This document shows positions 9,592 through 18,519 of a stretch of 64,000 bases of DNA, piece after piece (position 1 is the first letter of the stretch; each line of letters begins with the position of its first letter). Origin of the DNA: Mycobacterium gastri (GTDB taxonomy: Bacteria > Actinomycetota > Actinomycetes > Mycobacteriales > Mycobacteriaceae); the NCBI RefSeq assembly GCF_002102175.1, contig NZ_LQOX01000115.1, positions 1-64,000 of the forward strand. Reading direction: 5' to 3'. Position numbers and translations under genes: made by a program. Below the pieces are notes generated by a model. It was not told the DNA's origin, did no database searches, and saw only the letters and a program-made list of their open reading frames with translations.

Positions 9592-9635
9592 CCCCCGCCT
9601 ACCCCAATGCCGGGGCGGGCATCTGGAGTTCGAGG
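9567..9635. terminator. Long inverted repeat at the end of dinB2
   Basis: Perfect 22-nt arms (9567-9588, beginning CCTCGAACTCC, and its exact complement 9614-9635) flank a 25-nt loop that contains the stop codon. No U-tract follows. It may end transcription, but the downstream arm could also be a duplicated, inverted end of the dinB2 coding sequence. Confidence 0.6.
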
Positions 9636-9933
9636 TGCGCGCGTCAGATCCGGCATTGAATGCACGCCGCGCTCGGCGCCGATACAAGCGACCGCGAACT
9701 GGGCATTTCACGATTCGCGAAGTCTTGCCGAAGCATGGCCGGGCACAGTCGGTCGTGACAACACGCTGCTCACGAGTGGACAACCTCGCCCGACGGGTCC
9801 TCATGGTCCGCGGTTCTCCATGGGGTGAACGTCACGGCCGGTCGCGGATGCGGCTGGGGCTTGGCCTGGGCAGCCCGACGGCGCCCGTTCTCAAGGGCGC
9901 ACGAAGAAACACTGCTTGACGAAGGACGGCCGC
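9592..9933. other. Intergenic region before the PPE gene
   Basis: 342 nt. The first 44 nt form the loop and second arm of the dinB2 inverted repeat. The rest has no supported gene in any frame; the PPE promoter must lie here, but I see no clear sigma-factor match. Confidence 0.4.
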
Positions 9934-12900
9934 ATGAATTTCTTGGTACTGCCACCGGAGATCAATTCCGCGCGGATCTTCGCCGGTGCCGGTGCGGGCC
10001 CGATGCTGCAGGCGGCGACGGCCTGGGACGGGCTGGCCGCGGAGTTGCGCGTAGCGGCGGCGTCGTTCGGGTCGGTGGCGTCTGGTCTGGCGCATGGGTC
10101 GTGGCAAGGTGCGGCCTCGGCGGCGATGGCTGCCGCCGCGGCGCCCTATTTGGCGTGGCTGCAGTCAGCGGCGGCCCAAGCCGAGCAAGCGGCCGGACAC
10201 GCGAAAATCGCAGTCGACGTCTACGAGGCAGTGCGCACCGAGATGGTGCATCCGGCATTCGTCGCAGCCAACCGTTCTTCACTGCTGCGGCTGGTGTGGT
10301 CGAACCTCTTCGGCCAGAATGCCCCGGCAATCGCCACAGCCGAGGCCCAATACGAAGAGATGTGGGCGCAAGACGTCGCCGCGATGCTTGGCTACCATTC
10401 CACGGCTTCCACGGTCGCCACCGCATTGAGGCCTTTCGCTCGCCCGCTGCAGAGCCTGGCGGGCCAGGCTCTGGGCCTGGTAAACGTTGGCAACTCGATA
10501 GCTGCCGGCGTGAGCGCGGCCCCGGCGGCAGCCGTTGCCGCGCCTGCCGGGTTGCTTCCATCCGGCGTGTCGAGCATCTTCAATATCGGCTTCGCCAACT
10601 TCGGCAGCCTGAATTTCGGAAACGCCAACCTCGGCGATCTCAACCAGGGCAACGGCAACGTCGGCAACCTCAACGTCGGCTCGGGCAACCTGGGCAGCTT
10701 CAACCTGGGCTCGGGCAACCTGGGCAGCTTCAACGTCGGCCTCGGCAATATGGGCAGCAACAACTTCGGCTTCGGCAACAGCGGCAGCTTCAACATCGGC
10801 TTCGGCAACACCGGCAGCGGCAACATCGGAATCGGCAACACCGGCAACGGCAACATCGGCTTCGGAAACGGCGGGTTCGGGGGCGACAACAACATCGGGA
10901 TCGGGCTGGGCGGCAGCAACCAGCTGGGCTTCGGCGGGCTCAACTCCGGCACGGGCAACACCGGCCTGTTCAACTCGGGTAGCGGCAACACCGGCTTCGG
11001 AAACTCCGGGACCGGAAACTTCGGCCTCGGCAACTCGGGTTCGTTCAACACGGGCTTCGGCAATTCCGGCACGGCTAACACTGGTTTCTTCAATGCCGGC
11101 ATCGTCAACACCGGCACCGGCAACGTCGGCAACTACAACACCGGGAACTACAACGTCGGCAACTTCAACACGGGCGAGTTCAACCCGGGCGACACCAACA
11201 CCGGGTTCTACAACACCGGCAACATCAACACCGGCTGGGCCAACACCGGCGATCTCAACACCGGAGCCTTCAACGTCGGCGACATGAACAACGGCTTTTT
11301 CGCGCGGGGTAGTGGTGCGGGAACTGCCGGCCTTTCGTATGCCCTGACGATCCCGGAAATCCCGATAAATCTGCCATTGAGTATTCCGTTGAATATTCCT
11401 GTCAAGGGCGGCACCACCGACATTTCCCTAGTGCCGTTCACAATTCCCGCAATCGCTTTGAACTTCCCCGCCTTGAGCGGTACTATCGGGCCAATAGAAG
11501 TGCCTTCCATCACGGTGACCGGCCCTTTCATCTCCATTAATGTGGGAAGTCCTGAAACGGCTTTGGGCGTTTTCGTTGCCGGGGGTGTCGGACCTATCAA
11601 CATCCCGATCTTCAATATTCCGGCTGCGCCTGGTTTCGGAAATTCGACCGACGCGCCCTCGTCGGGCTTTTTCAATAGTGGCCGAGGGGGCACTTCGGGA
11701 TTCGGCAACTTCGGGCCCGACACCTCGGGCTTCTTCAACTTCACCCGCAAGCTCGGCAGTTCAGGCTTCTTGAACGCCGGCCTGCTGCAATCGGGCATCC
11801 ACAACTTCGGCAACTCCATCTCGGGCTTCGAGAACACCAGCAATCTCGACCTGGAATTTGAGGCCTTGAATTCGGGATTGGGCAATGTCGGCAGCCACCT
11901 TTCGGGCATGTTCCATAACAGCGCGGGCGCATCGACGTTCAACTTCGGCTCCGCCAACGGAGGTGGCCTTAATTTCGGCAGCGCGAATCTCGGCAGCTTC
12001 AACCTGGGCAACGGAAACATCGGCGGCTTCAACATCGGCGACGCAAATCATGGCAGCTCAAACTTCGGTTTCGCCAACTTTGGGGACAACAACTTCGGTT
12101 TCGGCAACCTAGGCGATTTCAACCTGGGTTTCGGCAATACCGGCGTCGGTAACATCGGCTTCGGCAACACTGGGGACTACAACATCGGGTTGGGCAACAC
12201 CGGCAGCGGAAACATCGGCTTGGCCAACACCGGAAACGGAAACTGGGGTGTCGGGTTCACCGGCAGCAACCTGTTCGGCTTTGGTGGGCTGAATTCGGGA
12301 TCCAACAATACCGGGCTGTTCAACTCGGGCGACGGCAACACCGGCTTCTTCAATTCCGGTAACGGCAATTTCGGCATCGGCAACACAGGCAGCTACAACA
12401 CCGGTGTCGGCAATACCAGCAGCACCAGCACCGGCATCGGCAACACCGGCTCGTTCAACACCGGCCTGTTCAACTCCGGCAACCTGAACACCGGGCTGTC
12501 CAACGCCGGCAGCCTCAATACCGGTAATCTCAACACCGGCGGGCTCAACACTGGTGATTTCAACACCGGAAGTGGTAATACCGGCTACTACAATAATGGC
12601 AACCTGAACACCGGCTCGTTCAACTCCGGAAACCGCAACAACGGGTATTTCTGGCGCGGTGACAACCGGGGACAATTCGGCTTCGACTTTGGTATCACCA
12701 TGCCCGGGATCCCGTTGAATATCGGCGTTGACGTCCAACTTCAGATACCCGTGACGGGCTTTATAGATGGCATAGCGATCCAGCCGTTCAGCTTGGATGT
12801 TCCGATAGACCTCAATCTATTTATAAATTTACCCAATCCTATTCCAAACGTGACCATCCCGCTGGGCTCCGGCGAGTCAATCACCGTCGATATCCCCAAG

Positions 12901-13317
12901 ATTGTCATAAACCGTATCGACCTAGAGAATTTGAACGTCGGCCCCACGGTGATGCACATAGAAATCGTCAACAGCGTCGGCCCCGTCTCGATCCCGGTCA
13001 TCAACATTCCGGCGACACCAGGCATCGGCAACTCCACCACTTCCCCCTCCTCGGGCTTCTTCAACACCGGCCCGGGCGGCGGCTCGGGATTCTTCAACGC
13101 GGGTCAATTCTTTTCCGGGTTCTCCAACGAAGGTGGGCGCTTTCTCTCCGGGTTCGAAAACATCGGCCAACTGACCTCGGGCATCGGAAACATCGGCACT
13201 ATCGTCACCGGCTGGTACAACACCAGCACCGCAGGGTTGACCGGCGCGTTCCTCTCCGGCATCGGCAATGTCGGCAGCAGACTCGCCGGCTCCTTGCTCA
13301 GCGGCACCGGCCAGTAA
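9934..13317 (+). CDS. PPE-MPTR family protein
   Basis: 1127 residues from the ATG at 9934 (GAAGGAC site 7-13 nt upstream). The N-terminal PPE domain (about 1-180) carries LPPEINS near residue 6 and the SWQG turn. MPTR pentapeptide repeats of the type NxGxGNxG/FN(S/T)G fill about residues 215-455 and 670-910. Each block is followed by a non-repeat beta-rich segment ([18 protein letters not shown]...[13 protein letters not shown] and a second copy [16 protein letters not shown]). The C-terminus is degenerate repeat. PPE proteins are exported by ESX-5 in slow growers. There is no PE partner nearby, and the M. tuberculosis region between Rv3056 and Rv3057c has no PPE gene, so this is an insertion or a relative loss there. 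Confidence 0.93.
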   Translation: MNFLVLPPEINSARIFAGAGAGPMLQAATAWDGLAAELRVAAASFGSVASGLAHGSWQGAASAAMAAAAAPYLAWLQSAAAQAEQAAGHAKIAVDVYEAVRTEMVHPAFVAANRSSLLRLVWSNLFGQNAPAIATAEAQYEEMWAQDVAAMLGYHSTASTVATALRPFARPLQSLAGQALGLVNVGNSIAAGVSAAPAAAVAAPAGLLPSGVSSIFNIGFANFGSLNFGNANLGDLNQGNGNVGNLNVGSGNLGSFNLGSGNLGSFNVGLGNMGSNNFGFGNSGSFNIGFGNTGSGNIGIGNTGNGNIGFGNGGFGGDNNIGIGLGGSNQLGFGGLNSGTGNTGLFNSGSGNTGFGNSGTGNFGLGNSGSFNTGFGNSGTANTGFFNAGIVNTGTGNVGNYNTGNYNVGNFNTGEFNPGDTNTGFYNTGNINTGWANTGDLNTGAFNVGDMNNGFFARGSGAGTAGLSYALTIPEIPINLPLSIPLNIPVKGGTTDISLVPFTIPAIALNFPALSGTIGPIEVPSITVTGPFISINVGSPETALGVFVAGGVGPINIPIFNIPAAPGFGNSTDAPSSGFFNSGRGGTSGFGNFGPDTSGFFNFTRKLGSSGFLNAGLLQSGIHNFGNSISGFENTSNLDLEFEALNSGLGNVGSHLSGMFHNSAGASTFNFGSANGGGLNFGSANLGSFNLGNGNIGGFNIGDANHGSSNFGFANFGDNNFGFGNLGDFNLGFGNTGVGNIGFGNTGDYNIGLGNTGSGNIGLANTGNGNWGVGFTGSNLFGFGGLNSGSNNTGLFNSGDGNTGFFNSGNGNFGIGNTGSYNTGVGNTSSTSTGIGNTGSFNTGLFNSGNLNTGLSNAGSLNTGNLNTGGLNTGDFNTGSGNTGYYNNGNLNTGSFNSGNRNNGYFWRGDNRGQFGFDFGITMPGIPLNIGVDVQLQIPVTGFIDGIAIQPFSLDVPIDLNLFINLPNPIPNVTIPLGSGESITVDIPKIVINRIDLENLNVGPTVMHIEIVNSVGPVSIPVINIPATPGIGNSTTSPSSGFFNTGPGGGSGFFNAGQFFSGFSNEGGRFLSGFENIGQLTSGIGNIGTIVTGWYNTSTAGLTGAFLSGIGNVGSRLAGSLLSGTGQ

Positions 13318-13322
13318 CCAGG

Positions 13323-14186
13323 TCAGCGCGGCGCCGGGCGGGGCCGCAGCGCGCGGGTGAAGATCGCGTTGACCTGGCGCATCACCACGCTGTAGGGCCA
13401 CCACGCCAGCCGCTTGAACGCGTACAGCGCACGGATATCCGGCGACGTGTAGATCAGGTACCGGTTCTTCGCCACCCCGGCCAGGATCTTTTCGGCAGCC
13501 CTTTCCGGCGAGATGGCGTGGCCGCTGAAGCGGTCGACCCAACGCTTGACCTGTGGGTCGTCGCGGTCCACGCCGGTGATCTCGACCGTGTTGACCAGTG
13601 GTGTCCGCACCGCGCCCGGCACCACGACCGACACCCCGATGCGATGTCGTGCGAGATCGAAGCGCAGCACCTCCGAAAGCCCGCGCAGGCCGAACTTGCT
13701 CGCGCTGTACGCCGCATGCCAGGGCAGCGCGACCAGCCCGGCCGCCGAGGACACGTTGACCAGATGTCCGCCCCGGCCGGCTGCGACCATCGGCGGAACG
13801 AATGTCTCGATCACGTGGATGGGACCCATCAGGTTGATCGCGACCATCCTGCTCCACTGGTCGTGGGTCAGCCGGTCGACAGTCCCCCACGCCGAGACGC
13901 CGGCGACGTTGAGCACGACGTCCATGCTGGGGTGACCGGCATGGACGTCCGCCGCGAACGCGGCCACCTGGGCGTAGTCGGAGATATCGAGAACCCGATG
14001 CTCGGGCACCTGCGCGCCGAGCGCACCCGCATCGGACACGGTCTGCGCCAAGCCGTCGGCGTCGCGGTCAGTCAGATAGAGTTCGGCACCCTGCGCCGCG
14101 AGCCGCAATGCGGTGGCACGGCCGATGCCGCTGGCCGCACCGGTGACCAGGCACCGTTTCCCTGCGTAATACCGCGGTTGCGCCAT
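13323..14186 (-). CDS. Short-chain dehydrogenase/reductase (Rv3057c-like)
   Basis: 287 residues. The Rossmann motif TGAASGIGRA is at about 15-24, NVAG at about 92, the catalytic Ser in NVSSAAG and the YSASK active site at about 157-161. The long C-terminal tail with VAKNRYLIYTSPDIRALYAFKRL is typical of membrane-associated SDRs acting on lipids. The substrate is unknown. It shares direction with the TetR gene 21 nt upstream and probably forms an operon with it. Only 5 nt separate its stop from the convergent PPE gene. Confidence 0.85.
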   Translation of the reverse strand: MAQPRYYAGKRCLVTGAASGIGRATALRLAAQGAELYLTDRDADGLAQTVSDAGALGAQVPEHRVLDISDYAQVAAFAADVHAGHPSMDVVLNVAGVSAWGTVDRLTHDQWSRMVAINLMGPIHVIETFVPPMVAAGRGGHLVNVSSAAGLVALPWHAAYSASKFGLRGLSEVLRFDLARHRIGVSVVVPGAVRTPLVNTVEITGVDRDDPQVKRWVDRFSGHAISPERAAEKILAGVAKNRYLIYTSPDIRALYAFKRLAWWPYSVVMRQVNAIFTRALRPRPAPR

Positions 14187-14207
14187 GGCGGTGACGATAC
14201 CGGCGGG

Positions 14208-14855
14208 TCAGGCCTTGGGGGCGCCGCCCCAGAGCGCGTTGAGCCACATCTGTTCGAGCACCCGCACCCGGCGGTCGGGGTCGCTGTCACGGCTGACAAG
14301 CAGCGGGTCGCCGGTCAACACGAGCGCGGTGGTGCCCGCCAGGGTACGAATCAGCGTCGGCAGGTCGTCACTGATCGGGTTGGCGGTGCCGGCTCGCATT
14401 TCGGCATCGACGACGCCGACGATCTCGCGCAGCACCACCTCGAACTGTCGCTCGAGGATCTCGCGGATCTCGATGTCGGTGTGGCGGGCGGCATTACAGG
14501 CCATCATCACCGGGTCGTTGTGCGCATACACAATGGCGGCGCTGCCCACCATCCGTTTGGCGAACTGCTGCGGCGACTCGCCCGGCTGGCGGGGGGCGAA
14601 ATACTGGGTGAGTTCTTCGAGTTCTTCGGCTGCCTCCGCCAGTATCTGGGCGAGCACTGCGTATTTGGAGTCGAAGTAGAAGTAGAACCCGGAGCGGGCT
14701 ACCCCGGCCCGGTTGCTGATGGTGCTGACCGACAGTTCCGCAAACGGCCGCTCCTGCAGTAGTTCCCGTACCGCCTGCAGGATCGCCTGCCGATGCTTGT
14801 CGCCACGCCGCCGCAATGCCGGCACAGCTTGCTGGTCGGGGGCGTACTCACTCAC
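14208..14855 (-). CDS. TetR family regulator next to cyp136
   Basis: 215 residues from a GTG at 14855 (an alternative start lies six codons upstream). The HTH (AILQAVRELL, LSVSTISNRAGVARSGFYFYFDSK) is at about residues 25-70. The ligand domain includes a MVGSAAIVYAHNDPVMM stretch. It is divergent from cyp136, and the shared gap holds a strong palindrome. It probably represses both itself with the SDR and the P450; ligand unknown. Confidence 0.85.
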   Translation of the reverse strand: MSEYAPDQQAVPALRRRGDKHRQAILQAVRELLQERPFAELSVSTISNRAGVARSGFYFYFDSKYAVLAQILAEAAEELEELTQYFAPRQPGESPQQFAKRMVGSAAIVYAHNDPVMMACNAARHTDIEIREILERQFEVVLREIVGVVDAEMRAGTANPISDDLPTLIRTLAGTTALVLTGDPLLVSRDSDPDRRVRVLEQMWLNALWGGAPKA

Positions 14856-14888
14856 ATGCTGACCATGCACCAAGCCGGGCGAAAAGAA

Positions 14889-14908
14889 AACTTGACAGCC
14901 GTCAAGTT
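14889..14908. promoter_or_regulatory. TetR operator between TetR gene and cyp136
   Basis: Perfect 8-bp arms AACTTGAC and GTCAAGTT flank AGCC, centred midway in the divergent gap. The left arm includes TTGACA, a possible -35 element for cyp136, so binding there would block the promoter. Confidence 0.65.
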
Positions 14909-14962
14909 CATTCGAAGGATGGATTTACGTAGTGATGGCCGCCACAACCGGTAAGGAGCGTC

Positions 14963-16453
14963 ATGGCCACGAGCAGGGCGACGATCAGCACCCCGGCATA
15001 TCTCCTTGCCCAAGCCGAGCGCCGGCTGACCCCGTCGTTCAACAACTTTCCCGGTATGGGGCTGGTGGAGCGTTGGCTGCTGAACACGCAATTTCCGGAG
15101 AAGAAGCTGGCCGACCCGCCGCCGGGCAGCGGGCTCAAGCCGGTCGTGGGTGACGCTGGGCTGCCGATCATCGGACACATGATCGAGATGCTGCGCGGCG
15201 GACCGGACTATCTGATGTTCCTGTACAACACCAAGGGTCCCGTCATCTACGGGGACTCGCCAGTTTTGCCCTTCGTTGCGGCATTGGGCCCGGACGCCGC
15301 TCAGGTCATCTATTCCAACCGCAACAAGGACTACTCGCAGCAGGGCTGGGTCCCGGTGATCGGGCCGTTCTTTCGGCGCGGGCTGATGCTGCTCGACTTC
15401 GAGGAGCACATGTTTCACCGGCGGATCATGCAAGAGGCGTTCGTCCGGTCCCGGTTGGTCGGTTACGTCGAGCAGATGGACCAGGTGGTGTCGCAGGTGA
15501 TCGCCGAGGACTGGGTGATCAACGATGCACGCTTCCTTCTTTATCCGGCGATGAAGGAGCTCACCCTCAACATCGCCTCGATGGTGTTCATGGGCCACGA
15601 ACCCGGCACCGACCATGAGCTGGTCACCAAGGTGAACAAGGCGTTCACGACGACGACCCGCGCCGGCAACGCCGTCATCCGTGCCAGCGTGCCGCCGTTC
15701 ACCTGGTGGCGGGGACTCAAGGCCCGGGAACTGCTCGAGCACTATTTCGCCGAACGGGTCAAGGAACGCCGCGGCCAGGAGGGCAACGACCTGCTGACGG
15801 TGTTGTGTCAGACCGAGGACGAGGACGGCAACCGGTTCTCCGACGAGGACATCGTCAACCACATGATCTTTTTGATGATGGCCGCCCACGACACCTCGAC
15901 ATCGACGGCCACCACGATGGCCTATCACCTGGCGGCTCACCCGCAGTGGCAGCAGCGCTGCCGCGATGAATCGGACCGCCTCGGCGACGGGCCGCTGGGC
16001 ATCGAATCGCTGGAGAAGCTGGAGTCCCTCGATCTGGTGATGAACGAGTCGATCCGGTTGGTGACGCCGGTCCAGTGGGCGATGCGGCAGACCGTTCGCG
16101 ATGCCGAATTGCTGGGCTACTACCTGCCCAAGGGCACCAACGTCATCGCGTTTCCCGGCTTGAATCACCGCCTGCCTGAATTCTGGACCGAGCCAATGAC
16201 ATTCGACCCGGAGCGATTCACCGAGCCACGCAACGAGCACAAGCGACACCGCTACGCGTTCACGCCCTTCGGCGGCGGCGCCCACAAGTGCCTTGGAATG
16301 GTGTTCGGCCAATTGGAGATCAAGACGATCCTGCACCGGTTGCTGCGCCGCTACCGGCTGGAGCTGCCGCGGCCGGATTACCACGCGAGCTGGGACTACG
16401 GCGGTATGCCGGTCCCCAAGGACGGCATGCCCATAGTCCTGCGCCCGCTGTGA
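14963..16453 (+). CDS. cyp136: Cytochrome P450, CYP136 family
   Basis: 496 residues, longer than the usual 400-residue bacterial P450 because of an N-terminal extension. The I-helix motif AAHDTST, the NESIR (ExxR) motif and the haem loop FTPFGGGAHKCLG (Cys443) are complete. The order SDR, TetR, P450 matches Rv3057c-Rv3059. The FGGGAHKCLG-type haem loop resembles CYP51-like sterol enzymes; the substrate is unknown. Regulation by the divergent TetR is likely. Confidence 0.9.
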   Translation: MATSRATISTPAYLLAQAERRLTPSFNNFPGMGLVERWLLNTQFPEKKLADPPPGSGLKPVVGDAGLPIIGHMIEMLRGGPDYLMFLYNTKGPVIYGDSPVLPFVAALGPDAAQVIYSNRNKDYSQQGWVPVIGPFFRRGLMLLDFEEHMFHRRIMQEAFVRSRLVGYVEQMDQVVSQVIAEDWVINDARFLLYPAMKELTLNIASMVFMGHEPGTDHELVTKVNKAFTTTTRAGNAVIRASVPPFTWWRGLKARELLEHYFAERVKERRGQEGNDLLTVLCQTEDEDGNRFSDEDIVNHMIFLMMAAHDTSTSTATTMAYHLAAHPQWQQRCRDESDRLGDGPLGIESLEKLESLDLVMNESIRLVTPVQWAMRQTVRDAELLGYYLPKGTNVIAFPGLNHRLPEFWTEPMTFDPERFTEPRNEHKRHRYAFTPFGGGAHKCLGMVFGQLEIKTILHRLLRRYRLELPRPDYHASWDYGGMPVPKDGMPIVLRPL

Positions 16454-16725
16454 TCGCCCGAGGCCGGCGAGCAGCCTGTCGACGCGGGCACGCCGACTCC
16501 CCGGGGTGGCCGTGAGCGACCGGGCGCTGCGCAGTCGCGTCGAAGCCTCTCTACGCCAATAATGCCGGGCTGAGTCGCGGCCTTGCCGCACGCTTTGCGC
16601 ATCAAGCGCACCCCGCAAGCTCAACGTCGCAAAACACCGCACTGTTCGGCCAGTTGGCGATAGCATCTGATGCGGGCGGAATCGCCAAACTACGGGTGCG
16701 GTCCAGCAAACGAAAGGCACGGTCG

Positions 16726-16881
16726 ATGAGCGCAAAAGAGACCAGCAGGACGGTGCAGGCGGTCAAGACGGTGGTGGTAGTGCTGGCCGCGGCATTCGCG
16801 GTGGTAGCGGCCGGGTGCGCCGCTCAACGCGAGCCTTCCAACCCCATTACGAGCGTCATTACGAGCGTGGTGCCAGAGTAG
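16726..16881 (+). CDS. Small lipoprotein, twin A
   Basis: 51 residues: MSAKETSR, a hydrophobic stretch (about 15-28) and the lipobox VAAGC, leaving only about 20 mature residues (AAQREPSNPITSV...). The leader GAAAGGCACGG-(T/C)-CGATGAG is shared with the gene at 17230, showing duplication. No function is recognised. The ATG is placed by the common leader and ribosome site. Confidence 0.6.
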   Translation: MSAKETSRTVQAVKTVVVVLAAAFAVVAAGCAAQREPSNPITSVITSVVPE

Positions 16882-17229
16882 GGGTTGGCCCGCGCCGGGG
16901 TTTCGATCACACCGCCACGCGCACCGGCAATTACAGATTTCGACCTTCGGAAACCAGGACTGCGGCTACAGATTGCGCCATGTGCCCGGTAGGGCACTTC
17001 GCGTTCGGACCAGCTGCATTGTCGGCTCGCCGCATCGGACGAAAGTAAGCCACCGGACACTTTCCCCGGCCCATATCCCGCAGGGTCGCTCCGGGTGGGT
17101 TTGATTTGCGGCAGGTCAGAACCATTAGGGCAAAACAGCCCGCCGCGCGCAGCGACGGCATAACATCTGCAGACAGTCATCGTCGGAATTCACATAAATC
17201 TGCACAGCAGCAATTGAAAGGCACGGCCG
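16882..17229. other. Gap between the twin lipoproteins
   Basis: 348 nt with no supported gene. A short perfect hairpin (GTGCCC-GGTA-GGGCAC, 16982-16997) could act as a weak terminator for twin A. The last 15-20 nt repeat the leader seen before twin A. Confidence 0.4.
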
Positions 17230-17394
17230 ATGAGTGCAAAAAGTAAAGGGTCCCGGGCAGTTCGGATAGTCGTCGCGGCCCTGATCGCGGCGTTTGCAGC
17301 CACCGCGGCGGTGAGCTGCAACAGCTCCGATAACTGCAAGACCACCACATGTACGATTCCGTCGGTGCCATCGCCGAGCGGGTCGCTGGGGTAA
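17230..17394 (+). CDS. Small lipoprotein, twin B
   Basis: 54 residues beginning MSAKSKGSR, with a hydrophobic segment and the lipobox-like VSC (Cys30). The mature tail is Cys-containing (NSSDNCKTTTC) and ends in Ser/Pro-rich VPSPSGSLG. N-terminus and leader match twin A at 16726, while the mature parts have diverged. It converges with the anti-sigma gene 46 nt downstream. Function unknown. Confidence 0.6.
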   Translation: MSAKSKGSRAVRIVVAALIAAFAATAAVSCNSSDNCKTTTCTIPSVPSPSGSLG

Positions 17395-17440
17395 GTTCGA
17401 CGCCCGATCGCTGCGGTCGTAACGCCGCCGACGGACCTCG

Positions 17441-18409
17441 CTAGCATCCGGAAGCCGCCGACGGCTTGAGCCGAAGGTATGCCTGAATGGTGGTGCCGTT
17501 TGCCGTGGTGTAGGTACGCACCAAATCCGCCATGGCGTTGACCAAAAACAGCCCGCGGCTGGCGGTTGCGCAGGTGCTCGGGAGTTGACGTCCGACGAGC
17601 GGCTGATCGAACCGTCCGCTGTCGCGCGCCTCACAGACCAGATGCTCATCGTGCCGCCAGAAGGCAAGCTGGCATTCCCCGTCGGCGTATTGCAGGCTGT
17701 TGGTGGCCAGCTCGGTGGTGATCAAACGCAGATCTTCCAGGCTGTCCTGCGCCAAGCCGACCCATTCGGCGTAATCGACCGCGAACGAACGCGCGGGCCG
17801 CAGGTCTGTGCTATCGCGCACCAAGTAGGTCACAGCGCCCGGGTTAGGGGGTAGCGGCTGATTGCAGCGCACCAGCGTCGTTTCCGGGGCGTAATCGGCA
17901 TTGTGATAGGCCGACCCGCACTTCCACAACAACGGATGGGTAGCGCGGGCATCCGCCAGCAATTCGTCGTCGAGCCGCTCGGCGTCGTAGAGACACAACC
18001 CCATCACGCTGTGCGGTGCCAACGCCCGGTTGACCAACGCCTCATGCTGCATACACGCCACACACTCGTCCGCGGTGCGGCCGGGCCAGACTAGTTGGCT
18101 GACGATCCGCACCCGCCGATCGGCGTATTTGGCCGCGAAGGAACTCGCTACGGCCAGGAATCGGCCCGGATTGTGTGCGACACGGGCGATGTCGATCATT
18201 TGCAGCTCGGCTGTAGCGGTACCGCGGGCACCCAGTTCGGTGCGCAGCGATGCCAGCCAGTCCGCCGGTACCGCGACCAGAACCGGTTCGCCCAGCGCCA
18301 CCCCGTCGGACACGAAGCGTCCGACGACGTCGAGATACTCCCGCTGGGAGTGATACAGCAGCGCGGAATGGACGAAGCCTCGTCGCTCGGTTTTCGTGCT
18401 CATCGTCAT
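17441..18409 (-). CDS. MEDS-domain sensor with anti-sigma-type histidine kinase ATPase
   Basis: 322 residues from the ATG at 18409 (GGAG upstream). The N-terminal half (about 10-170) is a MEDS/DcmR-type sensory domain (SALLYHSQREYLDVV...GEPVLVAVP). The C-terminal 110 residues are an RsbW-like GHKL ATPase with N box ELATNSLQYA and G1 motif EARDSGRF. Such proteins bind anti-sigma antagonists or sigma factors in stress signalling. No partner sigma factor or antagonist is adjacent. A longer frame reaching 18532 would overlap the GntR gene and is not needed. Confidence 0.8.
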   Translation of the reverse strand: MTMSTKTERRGFVHSALLYHSQREYLDVVGRFVSDGVALGEPVLVAVPADWLASLRTELGARGTATAELQMIDIARVAHNPGRFLAVASSFAAKYADRRVRIVSQLVWPGRTADECVACMQHEALVNRALAPHSVMGLCLYDAERLDDELLADARATHPLLWKCGSAYHNADYAPETTLVRCNQPLPPNPGAVTYLVRDSTDLRPARSFAVDYAEWVGLAQDSLEDLRLITTELATNSLQYADGECQLAFWRHDEHLVCEARDSGRFDQPLVGRQLPSTCATASRGLFLVNAMADLVRTYTTANGTTIQAYLRLKPSAASGC

Positions 18410-18519
18410 ATCAGCGCTCCTGCCCTGCGCCGGCACCCATGCTGGACCGGGCTCGTTATCCGGGTAAGCATGTACCCAACATGGGCGTTCGTTATGCGCG
18501 AACCTGGCTCGACCGAGTT

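Noticed and set aside
14852..16735. 627-residue minus-strand frame opposite cyp136
   Set aside because: Arg/His-rich translation without domains; the plus strand encodes a complete P450.
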